Below, piece after piece: positions 12,169 through 23,808 of a DNA stretch of 64,000 nt. Each line of letters opens with the position of its first letter. Position 1 is the stretch's first letter. Origin of the DNA: Cocos nucifera (lineage: Eukaryota; Streptophyta; Magnoliopsida; Arecales; Arecaceae); the NCBI GenBank assembly GCA_006176705.1, contig QRFJ01000782.1, positions 124,001 through 188,000 of the forward strand, in the 5' to 3' direction. The translations under genes were made by a program, and so were the position numbers. The notes beneath the pieces are model-generated. The model was not told the origin of the DNA. It made no database searches and worked only from the letters and a program-made list of their open reading frames with translations.

Positions 12169-13457
12169 AGTTTTTGTCTTAACGTTAAATTATAAATAAA
12201 ATTTTTATTTTCTTATCAATATTGCTTGCTAATTTTTTTTATTTTATTGAAAAAGAGGTTAAAGAACAAAAAGAACCAGTTCTATTTTGCTTGGTGAGAT
12301 CAATCCTAATCTTAATCCTCTTTTCTTTTTATTTATTTATTTATTTTATTTTTAAATTAATTTGAATAATATTCATTTAAATCTAAATAAAAGCTTCATG
12401 ATAAGATTAGAAATCCTAACTATTTAGAGCATGCAACATATTAGTTTTATTTTTATTTTATTTTTTTTGGTGATCGCTGGAGACAAGGTAAGCTCTTAAG
12501 CTTAATCAATTTCATGCATCTACTATAGTTGCATAGAATTTCTTATTGAAAGTGATTGTGCATATGCATCTTTAAATCAAATTAAGAGCAACATCCAATT
12601 AAATAAGATAAGGTGGAAATTTGATCATCCTTTCTTGGCCCACAAACAACCAACCAGCATCCTATATTGACCTATGCCTTTAATTTTAAAATTAATTAGA
12701 CATTAGCCCTAGGATCTCGAGCTCAATAGGATAAGGAATCCAAAGAATTGAACCAGATTAGGGTTAGTCAATTTGACTGGTGTCTAGAAAAGTGGCTCAG
12801 GAACGACTGAGCTTGAATGAAGGTGGTTTCTAATTGATTCCATTAGCTTACTTGGCCAAGCATAATTGATGACTAAGATAAGCAACGGAGGGACTCCCAC
12901 CGACCTTACACTTACCTGATCAGTTGATTGGCTAATCTTACACTTGGAGGGCTTGAAGGTGACCTTGATAGTTAAGAGCTATCCAGATCTAGGATAATCG
13001 TTAGTCAGAATTGATTGATCAACTTGATTACTAACCAACATCAAACATAATTAAATCTAATTCTTCTCTCTCTTCTTAGCTCTAGGACTCCTTAGGTCCT
13101 CTTCTTTAGAACTCTTCTTTCTTTCTTCTTCTTTCTTCTCTAAAAGTAAAATTAAATTAAATTAAATTAAATTATACTAACTAAAAAATATTAAAAATAA
13201 TAATTAAATTAAATTAAAATTAATTAATAAAAAAATTAAAAAAATTAATTTTTAATATAATAAATAATATAAAAAATATAAAAAATTTTAAAAAATTCTA
13301 AAAAAATTTTGAACAATACATTAGGGTTGCACCAGGGCATGCATGTTTGGAAATCACTTTACCTAATCTAGTTAAACCCAACCATAACATTGAAAGGCTG
13401 AATTATATTAAACCCGATAACAAAATGGTTAAAAATCCTAAAAAACCACTTAGGTAG
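12169..13457 (+). other. Gypsy 5' leader with degraded PBS
   Basis: Non-coding leader between LTR 1 and gag. The LTR end is followed by AAGTTTTTG and then TCTTAACG; the PBS expected there is missing, unlike in the inverted copy. A pyrimidine run lies near 13100-13140, and AT microsatellite tracts follow. Confidence 0.75.
13149..13320 (+). repeat. AT-rich microsatellite tract
   Basis: Pentamer AAATT runs followed by mixed A/T short repeats just before gag. A parallel tract with an AAAAT pentamer is at 19247-19440 in the second copy. Confidence 0.75.
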
Positions 13458-14760
13458 ATGAAGGAATATTTTATTTCTTCTATCTATAGTCCATCGACTT
13501 GTATCTAGTTATCTAATATTCATGCTACTCACTATGAGATCAAGCCGACCATAATCCAGATACTCCCATCTTTCTACAGAAACATCAATGAAGATCCTTA
13601 CAAATATCTGGATGAATTCTTAGAAGTCTGCTCTATGGTAAAAATTCAAAATTTAACTAATGATGTCCTTAGACTAATTTTATTTTCCTTATCATTAAAA
13701 GATAAAGCCAAGTACTGGCTTGGCACAATAGGAAGACCAATTAAAACTTGGGCTGAATTGCAAAGTAAATTTCTTAAAAAAAATTATCCCATAGGCCGAA
13801 CCAACATTATAAGGCGAGCTATCATTGGATTTTCTTAGCTTCCAGGGAACTTAACCAAGAGTTATAGGAGAGACTTAAGGAACTTCTTAGAAAAAGCCCA
13901 CATCATGGTCTGTCTAAGTGGCAAATAATTCAAGCTTTCTATGAGGGTTTAGGAGACCAATACAGATAGATGGTAGATGCATCCTATGGAGGTGCATTCA
14001 TGAACAAGAGTGAGGACGAAGCCTACACCTTATTTGAAATCCTGAGTGAAAACTCAATTAACCATGCTTCATTATCTTTCTACCAAACCTGGGCAGGGAT
14101 CCATGAATTTGAATATCTAGAATCTAGCCCTAAAGTAGATTCAAATTTGATAAATAAAGTACACTTTCTTGCTCAAAAATTAGATCAAGTCCTAAACCCA
14201 GGTCAACAATCTCCTATATAATTCACATCATCTTCTAATTATCAGAAGATTTATTCAATCTGTGCTAGCCCAATCCATTATGTGAATGAATGTCCTACGA
14301 CTGCACAATTTTTACCTTTTATCTAAACACAAGTCCAAACTACTTAAGGTTACTCAAAGTCGGTTAATAATCTTCTTTCAAATTCATATAATCGACATTG
14401 GAGTAACTACTTTAATTTTTCTTGGGCATCCCAATAGACTCGGGCACAGACCCAAATTTCATCCATCCAAAACTATCAAAATAGGCTCCAATACCAAAAC
14501 TATGCCTATAATAATGGTTAGCCTAGTCAGTTTACCCAACCATCATATAACAATCAGCTATCATATCCACCTCCTCAAAAGACTAATCTAGCTGACCATT
14601 GATTTAACCAACTTCAATAATTAATTCTGAATCAACAACAATCGATCTTGACTCAACAAGAATCTATCACCAAGCTAGAAGCTCAAATAGGATAATTAGT
14701 TGAGTTTAACACGAGGAGAGAACTAGATCAACTATCAAGCCTACCAATTTTAAACAACCC
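13458..14760 (+). pseudogene. Broken Tat/Athila-type gypsy gag
   Basis: The frame from ATG 13458 reads MKEYFISSIYSPSTC, hits TAG at 13506, and stays in the same frame to 13838. It contains IKPTIIQILPSFY, NEDPYKYLDEF, SLKDKAKYWL and the retrotransposon-gag core. A second frame at 13970-14221 carries GGAFMNKSEDEAY, a block typical of Tat/Athila gag. A C-terminal remnant with KLEAQIG then FNTRRELDQL follows near 14670-14745. In the family it forms the particle that packages element RNA. Two frame changes and several stops make it inactive. No pol follows. Confidence 0.85.
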
Positions 14761-15330
14761 ACCTATTGTCCACCAACCATCTAAACCAAGTTATCAATTT
14801 ATTGTCTCACTTAAGAATCCCCAATTTGAGAATGCCAAAGTAATTCCTAAATTTAAAAGCTATAGAATTCTTATGGATCCATACCAAGATCAGGTGAGAG
14901 AAGCCATAACTAATTCTAGCCAAAATAAAAATTTAGAGGAACAGGTTAGTACTAAGACTAACCACATGGAAGAATCCGAGCCAAAAACTAGCATTAATGC
15001 TAGTTCCAATTTAAATGAGATAGACATAGAAAAAAAAGAGAACAGATGATTTACTCAAGACTTATATACCTAATGTTCTATTCCTTTCAACCGTAGAAGT
15101 CAGTACTACTTACAAAAATCAAGAGGCATGTAATGAAGTATCAATGGAGTCGTTTAAGCAAGATCATATTAATTTACCTTCAAAATTAAAACCATCTTTA
15201 GATATCCTTCCAGTACCCATTGAATCAAACTTAACTCCTAATACAAAAACTCCATTCATGAGTATTTTAGAAGAATAAATAGGAGAAATTCTTAATAAAC
15301 ATGGGTCTGAGAATGGGGTCACAAACTATG
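14761..15330 (+). other. Post-gag remnant; pol absent
   Basis: Broken open stretches include DDLLKTYIPNVLF-like text, as found after gag in the clade, and then the sequence passes directly into the 3' tail. There is no protease, RT, RNase H or integrase motif on either strand. The join to the tail is near 15300-15340. Confidence 0.7.
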
Positions 15331-16662
15331 CTCCCCTAATTAACAATAAATATATCAATAATGAGATTATAAATTAATGTTTTGAGATTGGCAATTCAAA
15401 ATTATTGAAATTTGTCAATCCAATATTTGACATAGGATAGTAAGCTGTCCGGCTGAAGATGATAAACTTAGCTCTTATTGGGAGGCAACCCAATATTTAG
15501 TTTTTTTTTATCAAATTTATCTTTCTTGTTTATTTTTTTAGGACATATTGAATAAGTTGGAAGGAGAGCCCAAATTCTCAAGATATAGCTGGACCAAAAA
15601 TATACTGAGTCAGGTGTATTCTTTCATGTTCTTTATGACACCCTTTATATTTTCTTCTCTATTGAGGATAATGTCGATTAAGTTAGGAGAGAGAATAATA
15701 AAAATTTTAAAATTTTTTAAATCCTCAAAAAAGTTAGTATTTAGTATTTAGACACCCGATTATGCTTAAGAATCGAATTAAACTAAGTATTTTTAAAAGA
15801 AAATTGATGCGTAGATCAGAGAATCTATGAGATATTGAGGAATCAAGTATTAAGAAAACTTAATAAAGAGTTAGGTCTTGAATATAAAAAAAAATTTTCT
15901 TTGAGCATTTCTAATTTTTTCTATTAGCATCAAAGAAAAATCTACTTTTTATGAGCTTGTATAGGGTAACTATGCATTTTTTCATATAAAAAATTAAATA
16001 AAATAGTTTCTAAGTACTTCTCACTGAGTAACTATGCCTCTTTGCCTAAGTAAGCATTGAGTTTTGCTTCAAAAGGTGGGAAGGGCAAAGAAGTGCATTG
16101 TAAATCTAGTATTAACTCATTGCCTGTTTGATTCGAGTTAGTAAGCCTGAAGGATATTCTATACCTAGTGCCCTAAAGCCAACTAGTTTGGGAGTCATTG
16201 GTCCAAGACTTGCTATATGGATCAAATAGAAAGCTTAATGGATTAAGACACTCAATAGTGGTACAACATTAAAAATATATATATATATTGGTTTTTCATA
16301 GAGTAACCAGGTCATATTGCCTAAGTAAGCAGTGATATTCGCATCAAAAAGTGGGCAATGTGAAAATAAAAATCAATAAATGAAGGACGGAAGTAGTAAT
16401 ACACTTGCTTATATGAAAGTTTAGACAATTCAAAGATAAAGGTAGAAAAATTTAGAAAAAGTTTAAAAAAAATTATTATTATTTACTTAATTTTTCTATT
16501 GATAAGTATTAATATCCCAATGATATACCTCACTTATACTCTACTAAATATCAATGGTCATTTTGAAAATTGCTTAAAAAAATTTGAAACTCTAAAATTA
16601 AAAGATATTTAAAACTAAATTCTTTCTTTACTCGAGGATGAGCAAAGCTTAAGTTGAGGGTG
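15331..16662 (+). other. Gypsy 3' internal segment, copy 2
   Basis: Parallel to 9189-10528, from AATTAACAAT to the tract before LTR 2 (AAGCTTAAGTTGAGGGTG). It contains TTATTGGGAGGCAACCCAAT, the block that usually follows the end of pol. I see no open frame worth naming. Confidence 0.8.
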
Positions 16663-18289
16663 TGATAAGTACCATAAATTCATCAATAAAAATATTAATT
16701 TATCAATTAATTTATATTAATTTTTAAAAATTAATGATCAATTTATATATATTTTTAAGGAATTCATATTTTTATTAATTAAAAAATAAAAAAATAAAAA
16801 AAAATTATCATTATTGGAAAGAGATCATTTTTTTGATTGTAACAAAATAAGTTTGAAGTAAAATGGAGCTAAAACGGAGAAGATATGAATTTCTAAAGAT
16901 GAAAAAAATTAATTAAATTAAAAAAATGGCTCAGTCGGCTCAAGCCGTCGTGTCATATCAGCCGACGTGTCCAAATACGCCAAGCCAAGCTGATGAAACT
17001 AGCACATCAAGCTAGCCATGCAAGCCGACTCAGTCGTAGAAGCCGTCAACCAATCCACGATCTAGGCATGGACCGCCAGCTCAGCAGAAACCGATGAATC
17101 ACGGAGCGACACATGATGGACCTAGACCCTTAAAGGATTCACAGAAAATCTATCATGACTCATAGGGTATTTTGGACTTTTCACTCGATGATATGAGATG
17201 CTGATTCATTGCGGTATATGGTGCAGTCGGTCCACGTGGTCCATGGGAACAGTAATTGCGTGATTGGATGGCTGTAGTAGCTTGCGGTCAAGATCGGACA
17301 ATGGAGGTTTAAAACCAAATTTGATTCGAAATCAGCTTCACATGGATCGCCATCCAATGACAATGCTCGATCCAGGGGATGATCTGACGATCGAGAGAGC
17401 TCCCAATGGTGATCAGGACTCCAAACGCACGATCAATGATCAGATTTTCTACATCCAACGGTCAGAATTTAATCTGACCTGATCTGGGTTGATACACATC
17501 CGATTTTAGCATTTTTTGGATCATTTGATCCATATCTGATGGTCAGATTTCATCCAGAGTAGCATAATTCATTCAGAACTCCTTTTAATCTAATTTTCAC
17601 TCAGATTTCTCCATATTTTGATGATCAAAGACCTCCTTAGTCTCACATTGCCTGCAAAAAGAGTTTTCAGCCTTCCAACACCTATAAATAAGATCCCAGG
17701 CCTCCAAAATTGATAATCTTTGATCAAGATGAAGCTTTGGTATAGGGTAAAGCTAGGCTTTGGGTTAATAGCTGCTTCAAGGCAACTGGTGTCGAGAGAA
17801 AAAGCTAGGTTTCTACACCATCTTTCCACTAATGCCGATCCAAGATCAGAGATCAGGCTATTTTATTTTATTTTTTTTTCTTTTTAAATTTTATATATTT
17901 AAGTTTTAAAATTTTAATTAATGTAATATTTATTTTTATGCTTTTTAATTTTATACTCTTTATTTTTATTATAATTTAATTTTTATACTTTAATTATTAC
18001 TTTTTATTTTATTGCAAGTAGATGCTAAGATCTAACTAGTAGATCTTGGTACCAAGTTTAAATTTTTGCACCTTTTAATTTTTTGCTTTTTATTTTCCGA
18101 CTTCACTTTTGATTTCGTAACTCTTTTCTTTTCTTTCTTTTTTTAAAATCAAAGATTTCAAATCTAAAAACACTACCTTCTCTATGGATTCGACCCGACT
18201 CACTGGTATCTATATATTTTTAATTATTTTAAGAAGTCAGATTAAACTGATAAACAGGATGTCTTAATGACAATATTGTGCTCTTATCA
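16663..18289 (+). repeat. Gypsy LTR 2
   Basis: 1627 bp, TGATAAGTACC to CTCTTATCA. It is clearly diverged from LTR 1 by many substitutions, so the copies are old. It is followed by a second leader rather than by flanking DNA. Confidence 0.9.
17682..17692 (+). promoter_or_regulatory. TATA box of gypsy LTR 2
   Basis: CTATAAATAAG, same LTR position as in LTR 1. Confidence 0.6.
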
Positions 18290-19670
18290 AGTTTTTGTCT
18301 TAACGTTAAATTGTAAATAAAATTTTTATTTTCTTGAAAATATTGCTTGCTAATTTTTTTTATTTTATAGAAGAAAAGGTTAAAGAGCAAAAAGAACCAG
18401 TTCTATTTTACTTGGTGAGATCAATCCTAACCCTAGTCCACTTTTCTTTTTATTTATTTATTTATTTTATTTTTAAAATAATTTAAAAAATATTCATTTA
18501 AACCTAATTAAAAGCTTCATGATAAGATTAGAAATCCTAACTATTTAGAGCATGCAACATATTAGTTTTATTTTATTTTATTTTTTTTGGTGACCGCTAG
18601 ACATAAGGTAAGCTCTTAAGTTTAATCAATTTCATGCATCTACTTTAGTTGCATAGAATTCCTTGTTGAAAGTGATTGTGCATTTGCATCTTTAAATCAA
18701 ATTAAGGACAACACCAAATTAAATAAGATAAGATGGAGATTTGATCATCCTTTTCTGGCCCACAAATAACCAACCAGCATCCTACATTGACCAAAGCCTT
18801 TAATTTTAAAATTAATTAGACATTAGTCCTAAGAGCTTGAGCTCAATAGGATAAAGAACCTTAAGAGTTGAACCAGGATTAGTCAATTTGACTGGTGTTT
18901 AGGAAAGTGGCTCAGGAATGACTGGGCCCGAAGGAAGGTGATTTCTAACTGATTCTGTTAGCTTACCTAGCCAACCATAATTGATGACTAAAGCAAGCAA
19001 CGGGGGGACTCCCACTGACCTTATAGTTACCTGACCAGTTGATTGGCTGATCTTACACTTGAAGGACTTGAAGGTGATCTTGATAGTTAAGAGCTATCTA
19101 GATCTAGGATTATCGTTAGTCAGGATTGATTGATCAATTTGATTGCTAACCAACATTAAACCTAATTCTTCTCTCTCTTCTTAGCTCTAGGACTCCTTAG
19201 GATCTCTTCTTTAGAACTCTTCTTTCTTTCTTCTTCTTTCTCCTCTAAAAATAAAATAAAATAAAATAAAATAAAATTAAATAAAATTAAACTAACTAAA
19301 AAATATTAAAAATAATAATTAAATTAAATTAAATTAAATTAAAATTAATAAAAAAAATAATTAAAAAAAATAATTTTTAATATAATAAATAATAAAAAAT
19401 ATAAAAAATTCTAAAAAATTCTAAAAAATTTTTGAACAATACATTAGGGTTGCACCAGGATATGCACGATAGAAAATCACTTTACCTAATCTAGTTAAAT
19501 CCAACCATAACATTGAAAGGCTGAATTGTATTAAACTCGATAACAAAATGACTGAAAATCTTAGAAAACTACCTAGGTAGATGAAGGAATATTTTATTCC
19601 TTCTATCTATAGCCCATCGACTTGTATCCAATTATCTAATATTCATGCCACCCACTATGAGATCTCATAG
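18290..19670 (+). other. Second gypsy leader and first codons of gag, truncated
   Basis: Parallel to 12169-13540, including the same degraded PBS junction, and ending where gag would read HYEI. The sequence then switches to the reverse strand of the family near 19665-19675. No other gene is seen. Confidence 0.8.
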
Positions 19671-20206
19671 ATCTTCAAAGAAAAAAAACTTTTTATGTTC
19701 TAGACTTAACTCTTTATTGGATTTTCTTAATACTTGATTTCTCAATATCTCATAGATTTTCTGATCTGTGCATCATTTTTCTTTTAAAAATGCTTAGTTT
19801 AATTCGATTCTTAAGCATAATTAGGTGTCTAAATACTAAATACTAACTTTTTTGAGGACTTAAAATTTTAAATTTTTTATTTTTCTTCCCCCCAACTTAA
19901 TCGATATTATTCTTAATGGAGAAGAAAAAATAAAGGGTGTAATAAAGAATATGAAAGAATACACCTGACTTAGTATATTTTTGGTCTAGCACATGCCTTT
20001 GAAAATTTAAGCTCTCCCTCCAACTTATTCAAATTATCCAAGCAAAATTGAATGATTTGTTTCTTGCCCTAGTTCTTTTTATTCTTTAATCTCTTTTTCT
20101 ACAAAATAAGAAAAGTTAGCAAGCAATATTTATAAGAAAATAAAAATTTTATTTATAATTTATTTTTAAAAAAATCAAAGAGATCAAAAACTTAATGTCC
20201 GTACCT

Positions 20207-20224
20207 TCTTCGATAATGGCACCA
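20207..20224 (-). other. Second PBS-like copy
   Basis: Minus-strand TGGTGCCATTATCGAAGA, preceded by the same AAGTTTTT as the first site, 98 bp further into the leader. It looks like a local duplication of the PBS zone. Confidence 0.5.
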
Positions 20225-20304
20225 AAAACTTGGTGTACTTATCAAAATTATTTTTAATTTATTCAAAATAATTTAAAAAAATTAAAATAAAAAATCAAAA
20301 ATAA

Positions 20305-20322
20305 TCTTCAGTAACGGTGCCA
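20305..20322 (-). other. Gypsy PBS-like site, tRNA-Asp type, decayed
   Basis: Minus-strand TGGCACCGTTACTGAAGA, six bases after the LTR end. It resembles the Tat/Athila PBS for tRNA-Asp with only transition changes. Confidence 0.6.
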
Positions 20323-20328
20323 AAAACT

Positions 20329-21981
20329 TGATAAGAGCGTGATGTTGTCATTAAGATACCGTGTTTATCAGTTTAATCCAACTTCTTAAAATAATTAAAA
20401 ATACGTAGATAGTAGTGAGTCAGATCAAATCCATTGGAAAGATAGTATTTATAGATTTGAAATCTTTAATTTTTGAAAAGAAAAAAAAAAGAAAAGAGTT
20501 TTGAAATCAAAAGTGAAGTCGGAAAATAAAAAGCAAAAATTAAAAGGTGCAAAAATTTAAACTTGGTATTAAGATCTACTAGTTAGATCTTAGCATCTAC
20601 TTGTAATAAAATAAAAAGTAATAATTAAAGTGCAAAAATTAAATTGCAAGAAAAATAAAGAGCATGAAATTAAAAAGCATAAAAATAAATATTGCATTAA
20701 CTAAAATTTTAGAATTTAAATATATAAAATTTTAAAAAAAAATAAAATAGCCTGATCTCTGATCTTGGATTGGTATTGGTGGAAAGATGGTGTAGAAGCT
20801 CAGCTTTTTCTCTCGGCATCAGTTGCCTTGAAGTAGCCATTAACCCAAAATCTGGCTTCACCCTATACCAAAGCTTCATCTTGATCGAAGATTATCAATT
20901 TTGGAGGCCTGAGGTCTTATTTATAGGTGTTGGAAGGCTGGAAACTTTTTTTGCAGGCAATGTGGGACTAAGGAGGTCTTTGATCATCAAAATATGGAGA
21001 AATCTGAGTAAAAATTTGATTAAAAGGAGTCCTGGACGAATTCTGTTATTCTGGATGAAATTTGGCCGTCAGATATGGATCAAACAATCCAAAAAATGCC
21101 AAAATTAGATGCATATCAGTCCAGATTAGGTCGAATTAAATTCTAGCCATTGATCGTGCATTGATGGAGAAAATTTGGCTGCTGATCGTGCATTGGGAGT
21201 CCTAATCACTGTCGGGAGCTCTCTCTATCATCGGATAATCCCCTGGATCGAGCGCTACCGTTGGATGGCGATCCACGTGAAGCTGATTTTGAATCAAATT
21301 CAATTTTAAACCTCCACCATCCGATCTTGACCGCAAGCTACTATAGTCGTCCGATCGCACAATTACTATTCCTATGGACCGCATGGACTGGCTGCATCAT
21401 ACACCATAATGAATCAGCGCCTCCTATCATCGAGTGAAAAGTCTAAAATGCCCTATGAGCCATGATAGATTTTTTGTGAACCCTTTAAAGATCTAGGTCC
21501 ACCAGGTGTCGCTCCGTGATTCATTGATTTTTGCTGAGCTAGTGGTCCATGCTTGGATCGTGGACTGGCTGATGGCTTCTGTGGCTGAGTTGACTTGCGT
21601 GGTTGGCTTGGCGTGCTAACTTCATCGACTTAGCTCGGTGCATTTGGATGCGCCGGCTGATATGGCACGGCGGCTTGAGCCGGTTGAGCTGTATGTTATT
21701 TTTTATTTAATTTTTATTTATTTTATTTCTTTAGAAATTTATATCTTCTTTATTTTAGCTTCATTTTATATGAAACTTATTTTATTATGATAAAAAAAAT
21801 AAGCTCTTTCCATTGATTATAAAATTTTATTTTTTAATTTTTATTATTTTTAATTAATTTTTTAATTAATAAAAATATGAATTTCTTAAAAATATGTATC
21901 AATTAATTAATAATTTTTAAAAATTAATATAAATTAATTGATAGATTAATATTTTTATTGATGAATTTATGGTACTTATCA
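20329..21981 (-). repeat. Gypsy LTR 3, inverted
   Basis: 1653 bp, minus-strand TGATAAGTACC at 21981 and CGCTCTTATCA at 20329. It is the inverted partner of LTR 1 and LTR 2. TATA box CTATAAATAAG at 20926-20916. Confidence 0.9.
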
Positions 21982-22382
21982 GTTATAGCCTTGCTTAACC
22001 TCTAGGGATAGCAACCTTATAGAGGATAAACGTGACTACAACCATAGCAACCCGATAATTCATCATGACTATAACAGTTGCAATCTAAAAGATAATTACA
22101 TGGACATTTACCAATAACTAGATCAAATACCAAATGTGTTAATCATCTATTCAAGCCTATCATCATTAAGCTTTTGCACATCAGCAAGGTCTTAGACAAA
22201 TAGAGCCTCCGCAACCCTTGCAATTGTATCCCATGTCTCGATCCCCATACAGGTACCAATGCTTGTAGTTTAGCATAAATCCACTCCTATATAAATTGAT
22301 AACTATTCCATCCCTATCTAATATTTTTCTATTGACATATTTCTTACAAGGATAATGAGCCATCCTTGAAGCTCAAACTAGA
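21982..22382 (+). other. Unassigned spacer
   Basis: About 400 bp between gypsy LTR 3 and the tandem array. I see no motif, repeat partner elsewhere in the window, or convincing coding frame. A 60-codon minus frame here resembles nothing I know. Confidence 0.5.
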
Positions 22383-22980
22383 GCATTCTGCATGCCGAGA
22401 CTAGAGTGCACAGGGCACATCTCGGCCCCATGTTTGCAGCTTGAACCTTTTCTTAGTTCAAGTGCTCTGCATGCTAAGATCAGAGCATTTAGGGCACGTC
22501 TTGGCCCCATGTTTGTAATGTAGCTTGAACCTTTTCTCGATTCGAGCACTCTGCATGCCAAGGCTAGAGCATGTAGGGCACGTCTCGATCTCATGTTTGT
22601 AGTCCAAACTTTTTCTTAGTTTGAGTACTCTGCATGCCAAGATCGAAGCTTGTAAGGCACATCTCAACCCCATTTTATAATGCTGCTCAAACCTTCTCTC
22701 AGTTTGAGTGCTCTGCATGCTGAGACTGGAGTGCACAGGGCATGTCTTGGCCTCGTGTTTGTATTTCAAACCTTCCCTTAGTTTGAGTGCTTTGCATGTC
22801 GAGATCGGAGCGTGTAGGGCACATCTCGGCCCCAACTTTGTAATGCTGCTCGAACCTTCCCTCAGTTCGAGCGCTCTACATGTCGAGACCAAAGTGCATA
22901 TGACATCTCTCAGTCCCATGTTTGTAGTCCGAACCTTTCCTCGATTTGAGTGCTCTATATGTTGAGATCGGAGCGTGCAG
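22383..22980 (+). repeat. Dimeric tandem repeat, left part of array
   Basis: Eight units anchored on CTCTGCATG-like strings near 22386, 22464, 22549, 22627, 22710, 22792, 22874 and 22952. Units alternate between a short form (TTTGCAG then TTCGAACC-like, about 78 bp) and a long form (TTTGTAATGCTGCTCGAACC-like, about 84 bp). The last unit is cut at 22980 by the outer copia element and resumes at 44555. Confidence 0.92.
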
Positions 22981-23494
22981 TGTTAGATATATATGCCCTA
23001 GAAGCCAGAATTGGTTGATACTTGTAATACACTTCTAGGGGCAAAATTATAATTTTGACTATAATCAATAAAATGGATTATTTTCTATCACATATGTGTA
23101 TTTAGTGTCTGTGATACATCCTTTGAGTTAATGGTAAAGATAATTCATATTTTCAAGAGTTAAAAATTTAAGACATGAATAATCATTATTAACTCATAAA
23201 ATGCTGCCGACCATAGGATCATCATGAGGATGGTGATTGATTTGGAAGGTTGGTGTACAATCGCTTCTCTTTAGTAGATGAGTCTTGAGTCTATGGTGTG
23301 GAGACACCGAAGCGAGAGTACAGGTACTCGTTAGAGAACGAGGGCACTGAGCGTGACCACCTTGAGTAGTCATTAGGAAGTCTATCTTCTCATCAATGAC
23401 TGACTCGATGCTGTAGTGGTGTGTCTGGTTCTTTGATCTGAGGTGCATCAGCAGTTCACCTTGAGGGTGTTATAGTTTGACTACACCATAACTC

Positions 23495-23519
23495 NNNNNN
23501 NNNNNNNNNNNNNNNNNNN
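23495..23519. other. Assembly gap, 25 N
   Basis: A run of 25 N inside the LTR. Comparison with the D LTR (about 26806 to 27728) implies roughly 0.9 kb is missing. Confidence 0.95.
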
Positions 23520-23797
23520 CCTGCCAGAAACCTGGCAAGGAGGGAGGGCACATGCCTCGGGTGGCGTGTGCATACAAGCTTGAGGCGCCCAAAGAAAAAG
23601 AAATTCCTGTTGGGATGAGAACTCATGTCTTCTATATTGGATTCTGATTAGACTCCTTCTAAAAAAACCAACATTTTGGATCTGTCTTAGGCACCATGTA
23701 AGTGAATTCAGAACTCTATTCCCCAATCAGATTTTAGATCTGAATTTCACAAAGGGTTGTGATTTGGTTGGGAGAGAGAAGTTGCGATCAGCAAGAT

Positions 23798-23808
23798 CTA
23801 TAAATAAG
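23798..23808 (+). promoter_or_regulatory. TATA box of outer 5' LTR
   Basis: CTATAAATAAG followed by the GACTCCTGCGCCCAAC-like block shared with the D LTRs. Confidence 0.65.

Larger units (their letters stand above)
19671..20328 (-). other. Inverted, internally deleted gypsy interior
   Basis: Read on the minus strand, about 280 bp of leader (20328 to about 20040) joins directly to 3' tail sequence (about 20040 to 19675). All of gag and the middle are missing. The tail portion matches 15560-15900. Confidence 0.8.

Noticed and set aside
21982..22382. A host gene fragment between gypsy LTR 3 and the array
   Set aside because: A 60-codon minus frame exists, but without splice signals, domain or similarity that I can name.
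22458..22919. A 153-codon minus-strand frame as a real gene
   Set aside because: It lies wholly in the tandem repeat, both unit lengths are multiples of three, and it has no domain, neighbour or start context to support it.
22383..22980. A CRISPR-like array
   Set aside because: Whole units repeat without unique spacers, unit length alternates, and the context is plant transposon DNA.
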